Below are positions 13,461 to 14,009 of a DNA stretch of 14,009 nt, piece after piece. Source of the DNA: Candidatus Bathyarchaeota archaeon (GTDB lineage: Archaea; Thermoproteota; Bathyarchaeia; Bathyarchaeales; Bathycorpusculaceae). Within the stretch, counting starts at the first letter, position 1, and each line of letters begins with the position of its first letter. Position numbers and translations under genes: made by a program. Below the pieces are notes generated by a model. The model worked only from the letters and a program-made list of their open reading frames with translations. It made no database searches and was not told the origin of the DNA. The stretch is taken from NCBI GenBank assembly GCA_030627225.1, contig DAOUSM010000006.1:1-14009 (forward strand). The letters are read 5' to 3'.

Positions 13461-13892
13461 ATGCAAGATTTAGAAATAGCCAAAAAGAGACTGAATGAAG
13501 AAGGTTTAACACTTTCTATTGTGAAGAATGCTGAGGTGATTTTTGAAACTGCTGCGCATGGAATTTCCGGTCTTCTTGAAGCAATTGAAAAGTTTTATGA
13601 TGAGCTTGAAGGTGCCTCGGTTGCGGACAAGGTTGCTGGAAAGGCGATTGCATTGCTGTGCGTTTATGCAAAGGTTAAGGCAGTCTACGCGGTAACCTTG
13701 AGTGAAAGAGCAAAAGTCGTGTTTGAAAAGTACGCGGTTTATCATGAATGGAGCAATTTGGTTAAAAGCATACTTGACGTTGATAAGGCAAAGATATGCT
13801 CCTTTGAAGAGTTGGCAAAGGAAATTTTTAATCCAAGAGAAGCTTATGAAAAATTGAAGGCTTTGCAGGATTTATTGATGCGTGATAGGTGA
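13461..13892 (+). CDS. DUF1893 family protein
   Basis: From ATG 13461 the product has 143 residues, a typical DUF1893 length. Recognisable segments are DLEIAKKRLNEEGLTLSIVK at the N-terminus, HGISGLLEAIEKF, ASVADKVAGKAIALLCVYAK in the centre and AVYAVTLSE after it. The family is reported to have a cytidine-deaminase-like fold; its activity is not established. An upstream in-frame ATG (13374) lies inside the FmdE-like gene and would add residues unlike the family, so it is rejected. The gene follows FmdE-like by 32 nt with no clear promoter, so it is probably in the same operon. The stop overlaps GGTGA, the ribosome binding site of the next gene. Confidence 0.85.
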   Translation: MQDLEIAKKRLNEEGLTLSIVKNAEVIFETAAHGISGLLEAIEKFYDELEGASVADKVAGKAIALLCVYAKVKAVYAVTLSERAKVVFEKYAVYHEWSNLVKSILDVDKAKICSFEELAKEIFNPREAYEKLKALQDLLMRDR

Positions 13893-13900
13893 AAAGTTAA

Positions 13901-14009
13901 ATGGGCAGTGAACGCGAACGACTTATATCTGAGAAAGATGAAGAACTGATGCGTATCAGAGAAAAGAAGTTAAAAGAATTCATGAGACTGAAGGAGAAAA
14001 AGCAGAAAA
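13901..14009 (+). CDS. N-terminal part of a charged helical protein (cut by window edge)
   Basis: ATG 13901 is preceded by GGTGA at 13888-13892, 8 nt upstream and overlapping the DUF1893 stop, so translation coupling is likely. The 36 visible residues are almost entirely charged and helical (MGSERERLISEKDEELMRIR then KKLKEFMRL and KEKKQK). Such N-termini occur on archaeal thioredoxin-like proteins and on PDCD5-like DNA-binding proteins; the visible part cannot distinguish them. Last visible member of the operon beginning with the S component. Confidence 0.6.
   Translation, partial: MGSERERLISEKDEELMRIREKKLKEFMRLKEKKQK

Overview
The window looks like chromosomal DNA of a TACK-type archaeon; a Bathyarchaeia-like lineage is my best guess, by inference only. 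The evidence is a complete archaeal RNA polymerase gene block with both large subunits (B and A) encoded as single unsplit polypeptides, archaeal L30e and NusA, an archaeal tRNA-Leu without encoded CCA, TATA-type promoters, and many TTG/GTG starts behind GGAG/GGTG Shine-Dalgarno sequences. I see no insertion sequence, CRISPR array or prophage module.

Left edge (1-799, + strand): two genes overlapping by ATGA. The visible C-terminal part of the first resembles the C-terminal domain of the kleisin Nse4, and the second resembles the tandem winged-helix MAGE/Nse3 (KITE) family. Together they look like the kleisin-KITE part of an SMC5/6-type complex. This is the most striking content of the window.

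Middle left (807-8961, - strand, transcribed right to left): rpoB, unsplit rpoA, rpl30e and nusA, each abutting or overlapping the next, followed by a 58-residue signal-peptide/membrane protein at the position where many archaea carry rps12. rpoH is not found directly upstream of rpoB.

Centre (8962-11016): a 412-nt leader region with short inverted repeats, a small IrrE/ImmA-like zincin, and a tRNA-Leu(CAA) whose D arm carries about 20 extra bases, most likely a non-canonical intron. A gene-poor stretch follows with a possible 37-codon gene and a possible frameshifted remnant, then a Cys-rich DUF3795-like protein.

Right (11017-14009): quinolinate synthase NadA (NAD synthesis), converging on a NikR-type nickel regulator. 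NikR diverges from an operon of an ECF-S-like membrane protein, an FmdE-like protein, a DUF1893 protein and the start of another gene cut by the window edge. The 15-bp palindrome in the NikR/transporter promoter region suggests metal-responsive control of that operon, by inference.
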